Below are positions 50,898-62,320 of a stretch of DNA of 64,000 nucleotides, piece by piece. The position numbers were made by a program, and so were the translations under genes. A model generated the notes under the pieces. The model made no database searches, had not been told where the DNA came from, and worked only from the letters and a program-made list of their open reading frames with translations. Position 1 is the first letter of the stretch. The number at the start of each line of letters is the position of its first letter. Source of the stretch: Streptomyces sp. L2 (GTDB lineage Bacteria; Actinomycetota; Actinomycetes; Streptomycetales; Streptomycetaceae); NCBI RefSeq assembly GCF_004124325.1, contig NZ_QBDT01000001.1, forward strand, positions 2,542,001-2,606,000, read 5' to 3'.

Positions 50898-52646
50898 GTG
50901 TCCAGCACCGCGTCGAAGCGCACCCTGTACCGCCTGACCCACGTCAAGGCGACCCCTGAGTCGATGCTCGAAGCCCTCGACGTCGGCGCCCTCGACACCC
51001 TGGACGCGGTCGTGCGCGACGTCAGCGATCACATGGGAGTTCCCGCCCTCGCGGTGTCCTTCGCCGTAGCGAAGGAGGAAGCCGCCTGGGGCAAGGATGT
51101 CCTCCGGCTCGCCGCCGAATCGGACCTGCTGCAGAGCGAGCAGCGCACCGGCGCACTGCTCGTGCTCGCCGTCGACGACGTGGTGTACGCGATCGGCTTC
51201 GACCAGGGCTACCGGCTTCTCCCCGCCCAGCTCAAGGACGCGCACTTCGGTCTGTCCTTCGGTATCCGCGCCATCAACCCGCGTCAGGTGCGGGACTTCA
51301 CCGCCAGCGTCCTCGGCCAGGCGCGCATCGACAGTTCCCTGATCCATGCCGGCGCCTCCGTACCGGCACTCGGACTCCGGGACCACGGGCGGATCATCCG
51401 CCACCTCGGCGGCTACCTCGACGAAGTCGACCTCACCGCAGGGAGCGGCACCAGGAACGGGGCCATGACCGCGGAGGGCGGCATCGGTCTCCGTATCAAA
51501 CTCGGCACCACCCCCGCCACACTGATCAAGGACATCCGCGCCATCGCCGCGATCTGCGAGCACGTCGTTCCCCACCCCGACCTGGCCTTCGTCGAGCACA
51601 TCACCGCGGTCAAGGACCCTTCCCTCATCGACGCGCTCGACGCGGAACTGGACGCCACGCTCGGCCGTCCCGCAGACGGCCGGATCATCACCGCCGTCCC
51701 CTTCTCCCAGAGCACCGACCTGCCCCGGTCCACCGCCTGCACCATCAAGATCGGGTCCTGCCCGCCCCACCTCCGGGACGAGTTCAGTCTCGACTACGTC
51801 CTGGAGCGGGCCCGTGTGATCAAGGCAGGCGCCCGCGTCACGGCGCTCCGGCAGGGCACCGTCGAACTGTTTCGTGACACGCTCTCCGCACGGACCGCGC
51901 TCGCCCCGCGCACCGCCTCCCTGGAAGCCCTGTCCAAGGAAACCGCCATGAAGTGGATCGAGGCCACTTTCTCCCTCCGCTCCCGCACGTTCTGTCTGCT
52001 CGACGGTGAGTGGTACGAGCTCGGGGCGGGCTACCTGCGCAACGTCAACGAGACCGTGGCTCCCTTGTTCCCCGACGCGCCCTCCGTCGATCTCCCCCGC
52101 TGGCCGCTCGTCGAGAAGCTCAACAAGAAGGGTATGCGCGTGATGCGTCCCGTAGACGAAGGCGACTACAACAAGCTGGCCGCCCAGGCCCGTCGCGGCT
52201 GGGTCTGCCTGGACAAGAAGAATGTCCACAACCCTTTTCGGGCAAGCAACTCCGTCGAGATCTGCGACCTGTTCACCGAGGACGCCACTCTTGTCCTCGT
52301 GAAGCCCGCGCACTCCTCTAGCCCGCTGAGTCACCTGTTCAGCCAGGCGCGCGTCTCCGTTGAGCTCCTCTTCGAGAACGCGGCCGTACGCGCGGAGTTC
52401 GCCCGGTCCGTACACGTCAACAGCGATCCGGCCCGCAGCATCCCCGAGGACTTCACCCCGCGCCGCGTCGTCTTCGCGATCCTTCTGAAGGACGGAGCCA
52501 AGCTCACGCCGGACTCCCTCTTCCCGTTCTCCGCCATCACCCTGGCCCAGACCGCGAAGGCCCTCGCCGCTCGCGGCGTGACCGTCGAAGTCATCGGCGT
52601 CGAAAGCGAGTCGGCCCAGTCCGCCATGCGCGACGAGGCTGCGTAG
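50898..52646 (+). CDS. DUF6119 / TIGR04141-family protein
   Basis: A 582-residue protein of the sporadically distributed TIGR04141/DUF6119 family, which is found in defence islands and is of unknown function. Family features visible are VDDVVYAIGFDQGYRLL (around residue 95), FGLSFGIRAINPRQVRDF, and near the C-terminus VKPAHSSSPLSHLFSQARVSVELL. GTG 50898 with AGGAG 8 nt before is the best start. It is transcribed divergently from the RM operon and may modulate restriction or be an independent defence component. Confidence 0.8.
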   Translation: MSSTASKRTLYRLTHVKATPESMLEALDVGALDTLDAVVRDVSDHMGVPALAVSFAVAKEEAAWGKDVLRLAAESDLLQSEQRTGALLVLAVDDVVYAIGFDQGYRLLPAQLKDAHFGLSFGIRAINPRQVRDFTASVLGQARIDSSLIHAGASVPALGLRDHGRIIRHLGGYLDEVDLTAGSGTRNGAMTAEGGIGLRIKLGTTPATLIKDIRAIAAICEHVVPHPDLAFVEHITAVKDPSLIDALDAELDATLGRPADGRIITAVPFSQSTDLPRSTACTIKIGSCPPHLRDEFSLDYVLERARVIKAGARVTALRQGTVELFRDTLSARTALAPRTASLEALSKETAMKWIEATFSLRSRTFCLLDGEWYELGAGYLRNVNETVAPLFPDAPSVDLPRWPLVEKLNKKGMRVMRPVDEGDYNKLAAQARRGWVCLDKKNVHNPFRASNSVEICDLFTEDATLVLVKPAHSSSPLSHLFSQARVSVELLFENAAVRAEFARSVHVNSDPARSIPEDFTPRRVVFAILLKDGAKLTPDSLFPFSAITLAQTAKALAARGVTVEVIGVESESAQSAMRDEAA

Positions 52647-52785
52647 CCGCCCGGGACTCTCGCCGTAAACACGCCCTCTATATCTCTCATCCGAACGAGG
52701 AGTCCTTTCAACAACCCAGAATTCCCGCAAGGGCAGCGGGCATCGTCTCCGGGGGCAGGGCACCCAGGGGACGGCGGGAGGCTAC

Positions 52786-54177
52786 ATGGAACAGGACCTC
52801 AACAAGCGGCAGCGGGCAGTGCTCGGCTGGGTGGGCCAGGGGTGTCCCGACGGAGTCTGGCCAGACAGCACGTACAAGACCAGCGGACAAGCCCTGCAGA
52901 ACCGAGGCCTCATCAAAGTCACCAAACGCCGCGGGCATTGGAGCGCCCACCTCACCGAGAAGGGGCGGCAGCATCTCATCGAACGCGGCATCCGCCCCGT
53001 GGAGCAGAGCACCCGACCGCCGGAGCGCCCCACCCGAAAGGCGGCACCGCCGCGCCCCCGAGCCGTGCCGAAGGCCCTTGCGAACTACGCGGACCAGCTA
53101 CTCGATGAACTGGCCGTTGCGAACGACAGCTGTCTCATCAAGCCCATCGAATCCGGCCCGCACGCGGTGAATTGGGCGTCACGGGTCAACGCCGCCCGCA
53201 AGTCCGGCAAGATCCCCCACACGCAGGAAATCCACGGATACCGCACCCACCGCGGCTACGAGATCAAGCTGGTCGACATCCCTGCCTGGCGCCTCACGGA
53301 ACTCACCCCGCTCCCTGTGCCGGCCAGACTCACCAAACCCCATGCCGTCGTGGCCGCCCTCCAAAAGCAACCGCAGCCCACGGGCCTGACCAAACCCCTC
53401 CAGGGCCGAGCCCTGCGCATCGTCCAAACCCTCATCGCCGCCACCACAGCCCAAGGCCACAAGGCATCGCTCGGAACCACACAAGGCGCGCCCCCGCCCC
53501 ATCGGCGCCGCAAGGCACCACCGCACTTCTCCATCACCGCCCACGGCGAAAGTGTCGGATTCCTCGTCCTCCAAGAACAGGACCGCAACAAACACGTCCC
53601 CACAGACAAGGAACTCGCCGACGCCAAGAAGCACTCATGGATGCGCATCCCCCGCTTCGACTACACCCCCTCCAGCCGCCTACGCTTCATACTCCGCGGC
53701 GGCAGCCCGCACCGTGCAAGCGAATGGGCAGATCTCCCCGACCGGCCTCTGGAAGAACAACTCGCCGAGATCGTGCAGGAGGTCGGACTCCGCGGCGAGG
53801 CCGCAGAACGCAAACGCCTTGCAGACCAGCAAGCCAGAGAGGTACAGCAAAAGCGCTGGGAAGCCGCCATGCAGGAAGCCCACGCCGCCTACGCCCATGC
53901 CTCCCGCGTCAAACAGCTCGGAGAACAGGCGGACACCTGGTACCAGGCCAGCCGCCTGACTGAATACGTCGCAGCAGTAGGCGTCCATGCCACATCACTT
54001 CCGCCCGGGCAGGAGCGGACCGAGGTCGAGGCGTGGCTCGCGTTCGCGGACGCGCACCTCCAAAACCTCACCGAATCGGTCTCAGCGCCGAAACTGCCCA
54101 CGCCGCCGAAACCCAGCGGCGACGACCTCAAGCCCTTCCTCGGTCACTGGAGCCCCTACGGACCCCGCTCCTACTGA
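52786..54177 (+). CDS. Unknown protein with N-terminal winged-helix-like segment
   Basis: A 463-residue hypothetical protein. The first 75 residues (RQRAVLGWVGQG...LQNRGLIKVTKRRGHWSAHLTEKGRQHL) resemble a winged-helix DNA-binding domain. The middle (around residue 125) reads NWASRVNAARKSGKIPHTQEIHGYRTHRGYEIKL. The C-terminal third is a long Ala/Glu/Gln-rich helical or coiled-coil stretch. GGGAGG precedes the ATG. I do not know its function. Its position in the island, after the DUF6119 gene on the same strand, fits an accessory or phage-derived DNA-binding protein. Confidence 0.7.
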   Translation: MEQDLNKRQRAVLGWVGQGCPDGVWPDSTYKTSGQALQNRGLIKVTKRRGHWSAHLTEKGRQHLIERGIRPVEQSTRPPERPTRKAAPPRPRAVPKALANYADQLLDELAVANDSCLIKPIESGPHAVNWASRVNAARKSGKIPHTQEIHGYRTHRGYEIKLVDIPAWRLTELTPLPVPARLTKPHAVVAALQKQPQPTGLTKPLQGRALRIVQTLIAATTAQGHKASLGTTQGAPPPHRRRKAPPHFSITAHGESVGFLVLQEQDRNKHVPTDKELADAKKHSWMRIPRFDYTPSSRLRFILRGGSPHRASEWADLPDRPLEEQLAEIVQEVGLRGEAAERKRLADQQAREVQQKRWEAAMQEAHAAYAHASRVKQLGEQADTWYQASRLTEYVAAVGVHATSLPPGQERTEVEAWLAFADAHLQNLTESVSAPKLPTPPKPSGDDLKPFLGHWSPYGPRSY

Positions 54178-54193
54178 GCCGGACCAAGGGAAA

Positions 54194-54607
54194 TCACACC
54201 ACCACGAGCCGGACCCGCTCGCCGCACAGCTTGGCCATGTCGTCAATATCGGAAGTCAGCATGACCACGGGGCGGTGCTGTCGCAGCGCGGCCTCGGCGA
54301 CGGCCGCATCGATCGCGTACTTGTGTCCGTGCAACCCGGCATTCATCAGCAACTTCGAGGCAGCCCTCGCCTCCTCGTCACCGACCGGGACGACCCGCAG
54401 CCCGGAAAGCACCCAGTTCAGGCGTGACTTGTTCGTACGGGCGTGGACGGCCTCGATGATGGTGAGCGCACTGATCACGACCTCCATGCCACGCGAGCGC
54501 GCCTCAGCGATCAGAGCCACCACCTGTTCTTCGTCAGCGAGCAGCTTCGAGAGTCCCTCGCTGTCGAGGACGAGCGTCCCCTCGTGACTCAGCCTGCGGC
54601 GGGCCAC
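54194..54607 (-). CDS. PIN-domain (VapC-like) toxin
   Basis: A 137-residue PIN protein with the acidic residues of the RNase site: LVLDSEGL (Asp around 15), TIIEAVHA (Glu around 50), KYAIDAAVAEAA (Asp around 99) and TSDIDDM (Asp around 118). It probably cleaves RNA when unpaired with its antitoxin. GTG 54607 lies inside the end of the antitoxin gene (19-bp overlap), the normal order antitoxin then toxin. Confidence 0.85.
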   Translation of the reverse strand: MARRRLSHEGTLVLDSEGLSKLLADEEQVVALIAEARSRGMEVVISALTIIEAVHARTNKSRLNWVLSGLRVVPVGDEEARAASKLLMNAGLHGHKYAIDAAVAEAALRQHRPVVMLTSDIDDMAKLCGERVRLVVV

Positions 54608-54873
54608 TCGGCCTCCTCGGCGAACACCTCGTCGAAGACCTGCCGCGCCCGCTGACGAGCTGGCTCGGAGACCGGCCCCTTGCGGCTCTCGTAGTCCGCC
54701 AGGTACTCGTCCAGGACCTGCCCGCGCAGCTCACGCTCGACCGCCTCGGCGATGAACGCGGAGAACTCCCGCTTGCCCACCCGAGCCCGGATCGCCCTCG
54801 CGGTCCCCTCCGGCAGCGACAAGCTCACCCGCGTCGCTGGCCCTTCCCCGATGCTGTACGTCGCCTCAGCCAT
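54589..54873 (-). CDS. Antitoxin of the PIN toxin pair (ribbon-helix-helix-like)
   Basis: A 94-residue protein. The N-terminal RVSLSLPEGTARAIRARVGKREFSAFIAEAVERELR segment looks like a ribbon-helix-helix DNA-binding domain; the acidic C-terminus would neutralise the toxin. It overlaps the PIN toxin gene, and such pairs repress their own promoter and help to retain genomic islands. Confidence 0.82.
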   Translation of the reverse strand: MAEATYSIGEGPATRVSLSLPEGTARAIRARVGKREFSAFIAEAVERELRGQVLDEYLADYESRKGPVSEPARQRARQVFDEVFAEEAEWPAAG

Positions 54874-54956
54874 GCCCCCGATTGTGTCAAACGAGTAGGA
54901 AAAGCGCCACGTCCGCACTACCTTCACTAGCTCGGTCAGCGCCCCGCTCACACAAA

Positions 54957-55075
54957 TCCCAGCACGGGCACCCCCATCCCATCCCATCCCAACACGATCC
55001 CAGCACGGTACGGATGACCAGGGATGACGACAGGTGACGAGGGATCAGCTATCCCAGCACCATCCCAGCACGGGA
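54957..55075. repeat. Arm-like repeats inside the right island end
   Basis: Copies of ATCCCAGCAC at about 54957, 55000, 55051 and 55062, with extra CATCCC repeats between. The block 55051-55075 is identical over 25 nt to 38705-38729 near the left end. They look like integrase arm-type sites. No integrase gene lies between. Confidence 0.7.
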
Positions 55076-55084
55076 AAGAACAAA

Positions 55085-55110
55085 GGGCCCGACTCCGAAG
55101 AGTCGGACCC
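55085..55110 (-). terminator. Terminator downstream of ychF (island side)
   Basis: GGGCCCGACTC and GAGTCGGACCC form an 11-bp stem with one mismatch and a 4-nt loop. On the minus strand it is followed by CCCTTTG. It ends the ychF transcript and is probably supplied by the island. Confidence 0.7.
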
Positions 55111-55160
55111 CATCTGACCTGCACGTTTGCCAGATCAGCGACGTGGTGTTATGTCACCCG

Positions 55161-56249
<1,089 letters not shown>

Positions 56250-56471
56250 GTTGCGACTTCCCGTGGATGAGAGGGATGAGGGGGAGGGGAGGGGTGGAAG
56301 GGGATGAGACGGAGGGCCAGGAGCTGCGAGAGGCCAGGAGGTACTGGCCGATCCACCAGTTTACGGCGTCCGCCCGGGCTGCCTCCCGTCAGCGTCGAAC
56401 CCTTGGCCGGGCTCCGGCCCCCGGCGTGTCTGATGGGCCATTCGGCGCATAAACAGACCTAAGTTGGTCCA

Positions 56472-56996
56472 GTGGAGCAACACGGAACGCGACCCCCGAA
56501 CGACGGACGGCGACGCGGTGTACCGCCCGCGTCGCTGCCGCCCCAGGCCCGCCGGAGGCCGCCCGGCGAGCGCGCGCCCGCGCAGGCGGCCGCGGGCCCG
56601 GCGGCGCCCGACGGGTGGGGGCGTCCCCGGCTCACCGGGCTCGGCGGGGGGCTGTTCTGCGGCCTGGCGATGTTCCTCCTCGGCTGCCTGGACGAGCTGC
56701 TGTTCGGCGCCTCTCTGACGGTGTACGGCGTGCTGTTCCTGCCGGTGTGCGCGCTGACCGCGCTGTGGGTGCGCGCGGGTGACGTGCTGACCGCGCCCGT
56801 CGTCGTGCCGATCGCGTTCGTCGTCGGGCTGCTGCCGGTCACGGACGGCGGTGGAGGGGTGCTGGGCCGGGTGATGGGTCTGGTCACGGGGCTCGCCACC
56901 CAGGCCGGCTGGCTGTACGGGGGAACGCTCGCCGCCGGGGTGATCGTGCTGGTGCGCCGGGTGCGGTGGGTACGGCGGCGCCGGCGGCGCACCTGA
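56472..56996 (+). CDS. DUF6542-type membrane protein
   Basis: A 174-residue protein. Residues 1-50 are Pro/Arg-rich and cytoplasmic; then follow about four membrane segments (LGGGLFCGLAMFLLGCL; VYGVLFLPVCALTALWV; VVVPIAFVVGLLPV; WLYGGTLAAGVIVLV), and an Arg-rich end. GTG 56472 has no ribosome site, so it may be leaderless or start elsewhere. Conserved beside ychF and ppgK in Streptomyces as far as I recall; function unknown. Confidence 0.75.
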   Translation: MEQHGTRPPNDGRRRGVPPASLPPQARRRPPGERAPAQAAAGPAAPDGWGRPRLTGLGGGLFCGLAMFLLGCLDELLFGASLTVYGVLFLPVCALTALWVRAGDVLTAPVVVPIAFVVGLLPVTDGGGGVLGRVMGLVTGLATQAGWLYGGTLAAGVIVLVRRVRWVRRRRRRT

Positions 56997-57011
56997 CGGG
57001 CCACCCCCCGG

Positions 57012-57764
57012 TCAGCGGTGCTGGTCCTGGGCCGCTCTCATCGCCGCCCCGACGATCCCCGCGTTGTTCTGCAACTGCGCCGGTACGACCTCGGCCCTGA
57101 TGCCCTCGATGTAGTGCAGGAACTTGGCCGCCTTGCGGCTGACCCCGCCGCCGATGACGAACAGCTCGGGCGAGAACAGCATCTCCACATGGGCCAGGTA
57201 CTTCTGGACGCGCCGCGCCCAGCGCTCCCAGCTGAGGTCGTGGTCCTCCTTGGCCTTGCTGGAGGCCCGCTTCTCCGCGTCGTGGCCGTGCAGCTGAAGG
57301 TGGCCCAGCTCGGTGTTGGGGACCAGCAGGCCGTCGGTGAAGACGGCGCTGCCGATGCCGGTGCCGAAGGTGAGCAGGACGACCGTGCCCCCTCTGTCCC
57401 GGCCGGCGCCGAACTGCATCTCGGCGACGCCCGCCGCGTCCGCGTCGTTGACGACCGTCACCGGCAGGCCGCCCAGCCGGCCCGAGAACAACGCGCGCGC
57501 GTCCGTGTCGATCCAGCTCTTGTCGACGTTGGCCGCCGTACGCACCGTGGCACCGCCGGTCACCACCCCGGGGAAGGTCAGTCCGACCGGGCCGGTCCAG
57601 CCGAAGTGGTCGACGACCTGCCGCACCCCGTCGGCCACACCGTCGGGCGTCGCCGGATGCGGGGTGAGCACCTTGTGGCGCTCCTGGGCCAGGTCGCCCT
57701 TGTCCAGGTCCACGGGGGCGCCCTTGATCCCGGATCCGCCGATGTCCACGCCGAAGATCTGCAT
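57012..57764 (-). CDS. ppgK: Polyphosphate glucokinase
   Basis: A 250-residue ROK-family kinase that phosphorylates glucose with polyphosphate or ATP. It shows the phosphate-binding [30 protein letters not shown] (catalytic Asp), [12 protein letters not shown] and the glucose-binding [10 protein letters not shown]. Normal length. It converges with the membrane protein gene upstream and is followed by ispH on the same strand further right. Confidence 0.95.
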   Translation of the reverse strand: MQIFGVDIGGSGIKGAPVDLDKGDLAQERHKVLTPHPATPDGVADGVRQVVDHFGWTGPVGLTFPGVVTGGATVRTAANVDKSWIDTDARALFSGRLGGLPVTVVNDADAAGVAEMQFGAGRDRGGTVVLLTFGTGIGSAVFTDGLLVPNTELGHLQLHGHDAEKRASSKAKEDHDLSWERWARRVQKYLAHVEMLFSPELFVIGGGVSRKAAKFLHYIEGIRAEVVPAQLQNNAGIVGAAMRAAQDQHR

Positions 57765-57822
57765 GGCCCTACGTTACGACGGGCGACTGACAGTCACGCC
57801 CCGATCGGCGCGAGGGCCGGGT

Positions 57823-58839
57823 TCACGCCTCGGGGGTGCCCGAACCGCCGCGCTCGGCCGTCAGGGCCGCCGCCTCCTCGCGCAGGTCGCGGCGCAGCTC
57901 CTTGGGCAGCGAGAAGGTGATGGATTCCTCCGCCGCCTTCACGATCTCCACGTCCGCGTAGCCGCGCGCGGCGAGCCACTCCAGCACCTGTTCGACGAGG
58001 ACGTCCGGGACGGAGGCGCCGGAGGTGACGCCGACCGTGCCGACGCCGTCCAGCCAGGCCTCGTCGATCTCGTCGGCGAAGTCGACCAGGTGGGCGGCGC
58101 GGGCGCCCGCGAGCTTGGCGACCTCCACCAGCCGCTTGGAGTTGGAGGAGTTGCGGGAGCCGACCACGATGACCAGGTCGGACTCGGTGCCCATCTGCTT
58201 CACGGCGAGCTGGCGGTTCTGCGTGGCGTAGCAGATGTCGTCGCTGGGCGGGGAGACGAGGCCGGGGAACTTCGTCTTCAGGGCGTCGACGGTCTCCATC
58301 GTCTCGTCCACGGAGAGGGTGGTCTGGGACAGCCAGACCACTTTGGAGGGGTCGCGGACCTCGACCTTGGCGACGTCCTCGGGGCCGTCGACGAGCTGGA
58401 TGTGGTCGGGGGCCTCGCCGGAGGTGCCGATGACCTCCTCGTGGCCCTCGTGGCCGATGAGGAGGATGTCGTAGTCCTCCTTGGCGTACCGGACGGCTTC
58501 CTTGTGGACCTTGGTGACCAGCGGGCAGGTCGCGTCGATGGTGGCGAGCCGGCCGCGCTCGGCCTCCTCGTGGACGACGGGGGCGACACCGTGCGCGGAG
58601 AACATCACGATGTTGCCCGGCGGCACCTCCTCCGTCCGCTCGACGAAGATCGCGCCCTTCTTCTCCAGGGTCTGCACGACGTACTTGTTGTGGACGATCT
58701 CGTGCCGGACGTAGATCGGGGCCCCGTACTGTTCGAGGGCCTTCTCGACGGCGATCACGGCGCGGTCCACACCGGCGCAGTAGCCCCGGGGGGCGGCGAG
58801 CAGGACACGGCGGCCAGACGAAGCGGTCATGGGTCCCAT
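57823..58839 (-). CDS. ispH: 4-hydroxy-3-methylbut-2-enyl diphosphate reductase
   Basis: A 338-residue IspH (LytB), the last enzyme of the methylerythritol phosphate isoprenoid pathway. The iron-sulfur cysteines are in [23 protein letters not shown] and [11 protein letters not shown]; the catalytic HEIVHNK and VGSRNSSNS segments are present. ATG 58839 or ATG 58830 could be the start. A perfect 62-bp palindrome begins five bases upstream of 58839 and would form a large hairpin in the leader. Confidence 0.96.
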   Translation of the reverse strand: MGPMTASSGRRVLLAAPRGYCAGVDRAVIAVEKALEQYGAPIYVRHEIVHNKYVVQTLEKKGAIFVERTEEVPPGNIVMFSAHGVAPVVHEEAERGRLATIDATCPLVTKVHKEAVRYAKEDYDILLIGHEGHEEVIGTSGEAPDHIQLVDGPEDVAKVEVRDPSKVVWLSQTTLSVDETMETVDALKTKFPGLVSPPSDDICYATQNRQLAVKQMGTESDLVIVVGSRNSSNSKRLVEVAKLAGARAAHLVDFADEIDEAWLDGVGTVGVTSGASVPDVLVEQVLEWLAARGYADVEIVKAAEESITFSLPKELRRDLREEAAALTAERGGSGTPEA

Positions 58840-58843
58840 CGTA

Positions 58844-58905
58844 ACGACCTGGGGAGCGACAGGGGGCGGCGTCGCGACGCCGCCCCCTGTCGCTCCCCAG
58901 GTCGT
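58844..58905. repeat. Perfect 62-bp palindrome upstream of ispH
   Basis: Two 31-nt arms (58844-58874 and 58875-58905) are exact reverse complements with no spacer, centred on GTCGCGAC. It lies between divergent ispH (start 58839) and xseA (start 58984). The palindrome can form a cruciform in DNA or a very stable RNA hairpin in the ispH leader that includes its ribosome-site region. Confidence 0.97.
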
Positions 58906-58983
58906 AAGGGTGCGGGCCCCGGACCCCGGCCGGGTCGCGGCGGTGCGGCCGCGTTGTCACAGGCGGCCGTTACGCTCGGGCGC

Positions 58984-60192
58984 ATGGCTGTGAACACCTC
59001 TCCGGAATCCCCGTTGCCCGTCGGTGACGTGTCGCGGCTGATCGGGGGCTGGATCGACCGGCTCGGCGCGGTGTGGGTCGAGGGGCAGATCACGCAGTTG
59101 TCGCGGCGGCCCGGCGCCGGGGTCGTCTTCCTGACGCTGCGCGATCCGTCGTACGACATCTCGGTCAGCGTGACCTGTTTCCGGCAGGTGTTCGACGAGG
59201 TGGCCGATGTCGTCGGCGAGGGCGCCCGGGTCGTCGTCCTGGCGAAGCCCGAGTGGTACGCCCCGCGCGGGCAGCTGTCGCTGCGGGCCGCCGAGATAAG
59301 GCCGGTCGGCGTGGGCGAGCTGCTGGCCAGGCTGGAGCAGCTGAAGAAGAAGCTCGGGGCGGAGGGCCTGTTCGCGGCGGACCGCAAGAAGCCGCTGCCG
59401 TTCCTGCCGCAGCTGATCGGGCTGGTCTGCGGGCGCGCCTCGGCCGCGGAGCGGGACGTGCTGGAGAACGCCCGGCACCGCTGGCCGGCGGTCCGCTTCG
59501 AGGTGCGCAACGTCGCGGTGCAGGGGGTGCACGCGGTGCCGCAGGTCGTGCAGGCCGTGAAGGAGCTCGACGCGGTCGACGACATCGACGTGATCATCGT
59601 GGCCCGGGGCGGCGGCAGCGTGGAGGACCTGCTGCCGTTCTCCGACGAGCAGCTGGTGCGCGCGGTGGCCCAGTGCCGTACGCCCGTGGTGTCGGCCATC
59701 GGGCACGAGCCGGACACCCCGCTGCTGGACTACGTGGCGGACCTGCGGGCCTCCACGCCGACGGACGCGGCGAAGAAGGTCGTGCCGGACGTGGGTGAGG
59801 AGTTCGAGCGGGTCCGGATGCTGCGAGACCGGGCGCGGCGCTGCGCCACGGCGCTGGTGGAGCGGGAGGAGCGCGGTCTGGCGCACGCGCTGGGGCGGCC
59901 CTGCATGGAGGACCCGCACCGGATGCTGGACGAGCGCGCGGACCACGTGGCCGCGGTGCTGGAGCGCGGCCGGCGCACCCTCGGCCACCTCCTGGACCGC
60001 GCGGACAGCGAGCTGACGCACACGCACGCGCGCGTGGTGGCCCTCTCCCCCGCGGCGACGCTCCGGCGGGGCTACGCGGTGCTGCAGAAACCGGACGGGC
60101 ACGTGGTGCGCGGCCCGGACGAGGTGACGGCGGGCGAGGCGCTGCGGGCGCGGGTCGCCGACGGTGAATTCACGGTGAAGGTGGGCGAATGA
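58984..60192 (+). CDS. xseA: Exodeoxyribonuclease VII large subunit
   Basis: A 402-residue XseA, the catalytic and DNA-binding subunit of exonuclease VII. The N-terminal OB-fold ([17 protein letters not shown]...VFLTLRD) is followed by the nuclease domain ([68 protein letters not shown]) and a C-terminal coiled-coil. It overlaps xseB by ATGA. Confidence 0.96.
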   Translation: MAVNTSPESPLPVGDVSRLIGGWIDRLGAVWVEGQITQLSRRPGAGVVFLTLRDPSYDISVSVTCFRQVFDEVADVVGEGARVVVLAKPEWYAPRGQLSLRAAEIRPVGVGELLARLEQLKKKLGAEGLFAADRKKPLPFLPQLIGLVCGRASAAERDVLENARHRWPAVRFEVRNVAVQGVHAVPQVVQAVKELDAVDDIDVIIVARGGGSVEDLLPFSDEQLVRAVAQCRTPVVSAIGHEPDTPLLDYVADLRASTPTDAAKKVVPDVGEEFERVRMLRDRARRCATALVEREERGLAHALGRPCMEDPHRMLDERADHVAAVLERGRRTLGHLLDRADSELTHTHARVVALSPAATLRRGYAVLQKPDGHVVRGPDEVTAGEALRARVADGEFTVKVGE

Positions 60193-60413
60193 CCGGCAGG
60201 ACCGAAGAGGCGCTCTCGTACGAGCAGGCGCGCGACGAGCTGATCGAGGTCGTACGGCGCCTGGAGGCGGGCGGTACGTCGCTGGAGGAGTCCCTCGCCC
60301 TGTGGGAGCGAGGGGAGGAGCTGGCCAAGGTGTGCCGGCGGTGGCTGGAGGGGGCGCGGGCCCGCTTGGACGCCGCGCTCGCGGAGGAGGAGGGGGAAGA
60401 GGGCGCCGATTGA
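60189..60413 (+). CDS. xseB: Exodeoxyribonuclease VII small subunit
   Basis: A 74-residue XseB with the family pattern [40 protein letters not shown]. Several copies bind one XseA to form the active nuclease. Coupled to xseA by a 4-bp overlap. Confidence 0.95.
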   Translation: MTGRTEEALSYEQARDELIEVVRRLEAGGTSLEESLALWERGEELAKVCRRWLEGARARLDAALAEEEGEEGAD

Positions 60414-60429
60414 GGGGGGTGCGGGTGAC

Positions 60430-60460
60430 GCGCCCCAAAGGGGCGCGGGGAACTGCGCGA
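60430..60460. repeat. Streptomyces extragenic repeat (GCGCCCCAAAGGGGCGC type)
   Basis: A 31-nt element containing the palindrome GCGCCCCAAAGGGGCGC and then GGGGAACTGCGCGA. An exact reverse-complement copy lies at 62267-62297. This element is common after genes in Streptomyces and may act as a terminator or mRNA stabiliser. Confidence 0.9.
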
Positions 60461-60501
60461 CCAGCCCCCACCGCCCGAGGACGTACGACTGCCCGCTCCG
60501 G

Positions 60502-61029
60502 TCACTTCATCTGCAGGGCCGCCGCCATCGCCGTCAGCTGCGTGAAGGGGCCCGTGCCGGCGACGACCGTCGTGGAGCCCGGGGTGTTCTGGAGGACCAG
60601 CGCGTCGTATCGGCCGCCGGTGTAGCGGGTCCACGTGTGGTCGCCGATCTTCTCCGTCTTCTTCGTCGCGGAGGCGCCCTGGCTGGCCTCGTCGATGAAG
60701 TCGGCGGTCCTCTGGGTGGACTGCTCGATCTGGACGTAGTGTCCGCCGGGCGCCTGGAAGCCGAGGTGCCAGTGGTCGCCGTTCTCCCCCTGGTAGCGCA
60801 CCGAGGTGGCCTTCCAGGTCTGCGGCAGACCCTCTGGCGCGGCCACCGGGTAGCTCGCGGCCCGGCGCACGGTGGCCAGCTCCACCTGGTAGTCGACCCG
60901 CTTCAGGTCGGGAGCGTGATCGTCGTACCGGATCCCGAAGTAGTACGCGACCATGGCCGCGACACCGATCAACGCCAGGGAGATGATCATGTCCCGGGCC
61001 TTCTTCTGCCTACCGTTCGAACCTGCCAC
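60502..61029 (-). CDS. DUF4245-family membrane-anchored protein
   Basis: A 175-residue protein with one N-terminal membrane anchor ([20 protein letters not shown]) and an extracytoplasmic domain containing [20 protein letters not shown] and [19 protein letters not shown], as in DUF4245. Conserved next to glpX in Streptomyces; function unknown. It is divergent from glpX. Confidence 0.88.
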   Translation of the reverse strand: MAGSNGRQKKARDMIISLALIGVAAMVAYYFGIRYDDHAPDLKRVDYQVELATVRRAASYPVAAPEGLPQTWKATSVRYQGENGDHWHLGFQAPGGHYVQIEQSTQRTADFIDEASQGASATKKTEKIGDHTWTRYTGGRYDALVLQNTPGSTTVVAGTGPFTQLTAMAAALQMK

Positions 61030-61155
61030 GCCCCCTATCGTCGCAGGTGCCCGGAGCGCTCATCCGTGGGGCCCCCTGCTCATTTTGTCTGCCTGACGAT
61101 AGAGTCTGGTCCACACCCTCATCCGGCCGTCGTCGTATCAGAAAGGTGCGCTCCG

Positions 61156-62190
61156 ATGACCGAAAATCATCACTTGCCGTCCGAGCTCGATGTTCCGTCC
61201 GAGGCCCCCGACCGCAACCTCGCCCTGGAACTCGTCCGGGTCACCGAGGCCGCCGCCATGGCCGCGGGCCGCTGGGTCGGCCGCGGCGACAAGAACGGTG
61301 CCGACGGCGCCGCGGTGCGTGCCATGCGGACCCTCGTCTCCACCGTCTCGATGAACGGTGTCGTCGTCATCGGCGAGGGCGAGAAGGACGAGGCGCCGAT
61401 GCTCTTCAACGGAGAGCGGGTGGGCGACGGCACCGGCCCCGAGGTCGACATCGCCGTCGACCCGATCGACGGCACCACCCTGACGGCCAAGGGCATGCCC
61501 AACGCCATCGCCGTCCTCGCCGCCGCCGAGCGCGGCGCCATGTTCGACCCGTCCGCCGTGTTCTACATGGACAAGCTGGTCACGGGCCCCGAGGCGGCAG
61601 ACTTCGTCGACATCGACGCGCCGGTGGCCGTCAACATCAAGCGGATCGCGAAGGCCAAGAAGTCCGCGCCCGAGGACGTCACCGTCGTCATCCTCGACCG
61701 GCCGCGGCACCAGGGCCTGATCAAGGAGGTCCGGGAGGCCGGCGCGCGCATCAAGCTGATCTCGGACGGCGATGTCGCCGGGTCGATCTACGCGCTGCGC
61801 GAGGGCACCGGCGTCGACCTGCTGCTCGGCGTCGGCGGCACCCCCGAGGGCATCATCTCCGCCTGCGCGGTGAAGTGCCTCGGCGGCACCATCCAGGGCA
61901 AGCTGTGGCCCAAGGACGACGAGGAGCGGGCCCGGGCGATCGACGCGGGGCACGATCTGGACCGGGTGCTGACGACGGAGGACTTGGTGACCGGGGAGAA
62001 CGTGTTCTTCGTGGCGACCGGGATCACCGACGGTGAGCTGCTGCGGGGTGTGCGGTATCGGTCGGAGACCGCGCTGACCGAGTCGATCGTGATGCGGTCG
62101 AAGTCGGGGACGGTGCGGCGGATCGATTCCGAGCATCGGCTGCGCAAGCTTCGGGCGTACAGTGCGATCGACTTTGACCGGGCCAAGTAG
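61156..62190 (+). CDS. glpX: Fructose-1,6-bisphosphatase class II
   Basis: A 344-residue GlpX-type phosphatase of gluconeogenesis. The metal and substrate motifs [47 protein letters not shown] and [20 protein letters not shown] are intact. ATG 61156 follows GAAAGGTGCG. Actinobacteria commonly rely on this class II enzyme. Confidence 0.97.
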   Translation: MTENHHLPSELDVPSEAPDRNLALELVRVTEAAAMAAGRWVGRGDKNGADGAAVRAMRTLVSTVSMNGVVVIGEGEKDEAPMLFNGERVGDGTGPEVDIAVDPIDGTTLTAKGMPNAIAVLAAAERGAMFDPSAVFYMDKLVTGPEAADFVDIDAPVAVNIKRIAKAKKSAPEDVTVVILDRPRHQGLIKEVREAGARIKLISDGDVAGSIYALREGTGVDLLLGVGGTPEGIISACAVKCLGGTIQGKLWPKDDEERARAIDAGHDLDRVLTTEDLVTGENVFFVATGITDGELLRGVRYRSETALTESIVMRSKSGTVRRIDSEHRLRKLRAYSAIDFDRAK

Positions 62191-62266
62191 GTTCGCTGCG
62201 TTGCAGTGAGGGCGCCTGGTTCGGGGGCTGCGGGTTGTCTTGCGCGTGACGGTGCGTTGTGGTTGT

Positions 62267-62297
62267 TCGCGCAGTTCCCCGCGCCCCTTTGGGGCGC
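62267..62297. repeat. Second copy of the Streptomyces extragenic repeat
   Basis: Exact reverse complement of 60430-60460 over 31 nt, located downstream of glpX. Confidence 0.9.
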
Positions 62298-62320
62298 AGA
62301 CGCCGGCCCGGCATGCAGAA

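Noticed and set aside
52786..54177. Integrase or replication initiator
   Set aside because: No recombinase catalytic residues or rolling-circle motifs could be seen in this 463-residue protein.
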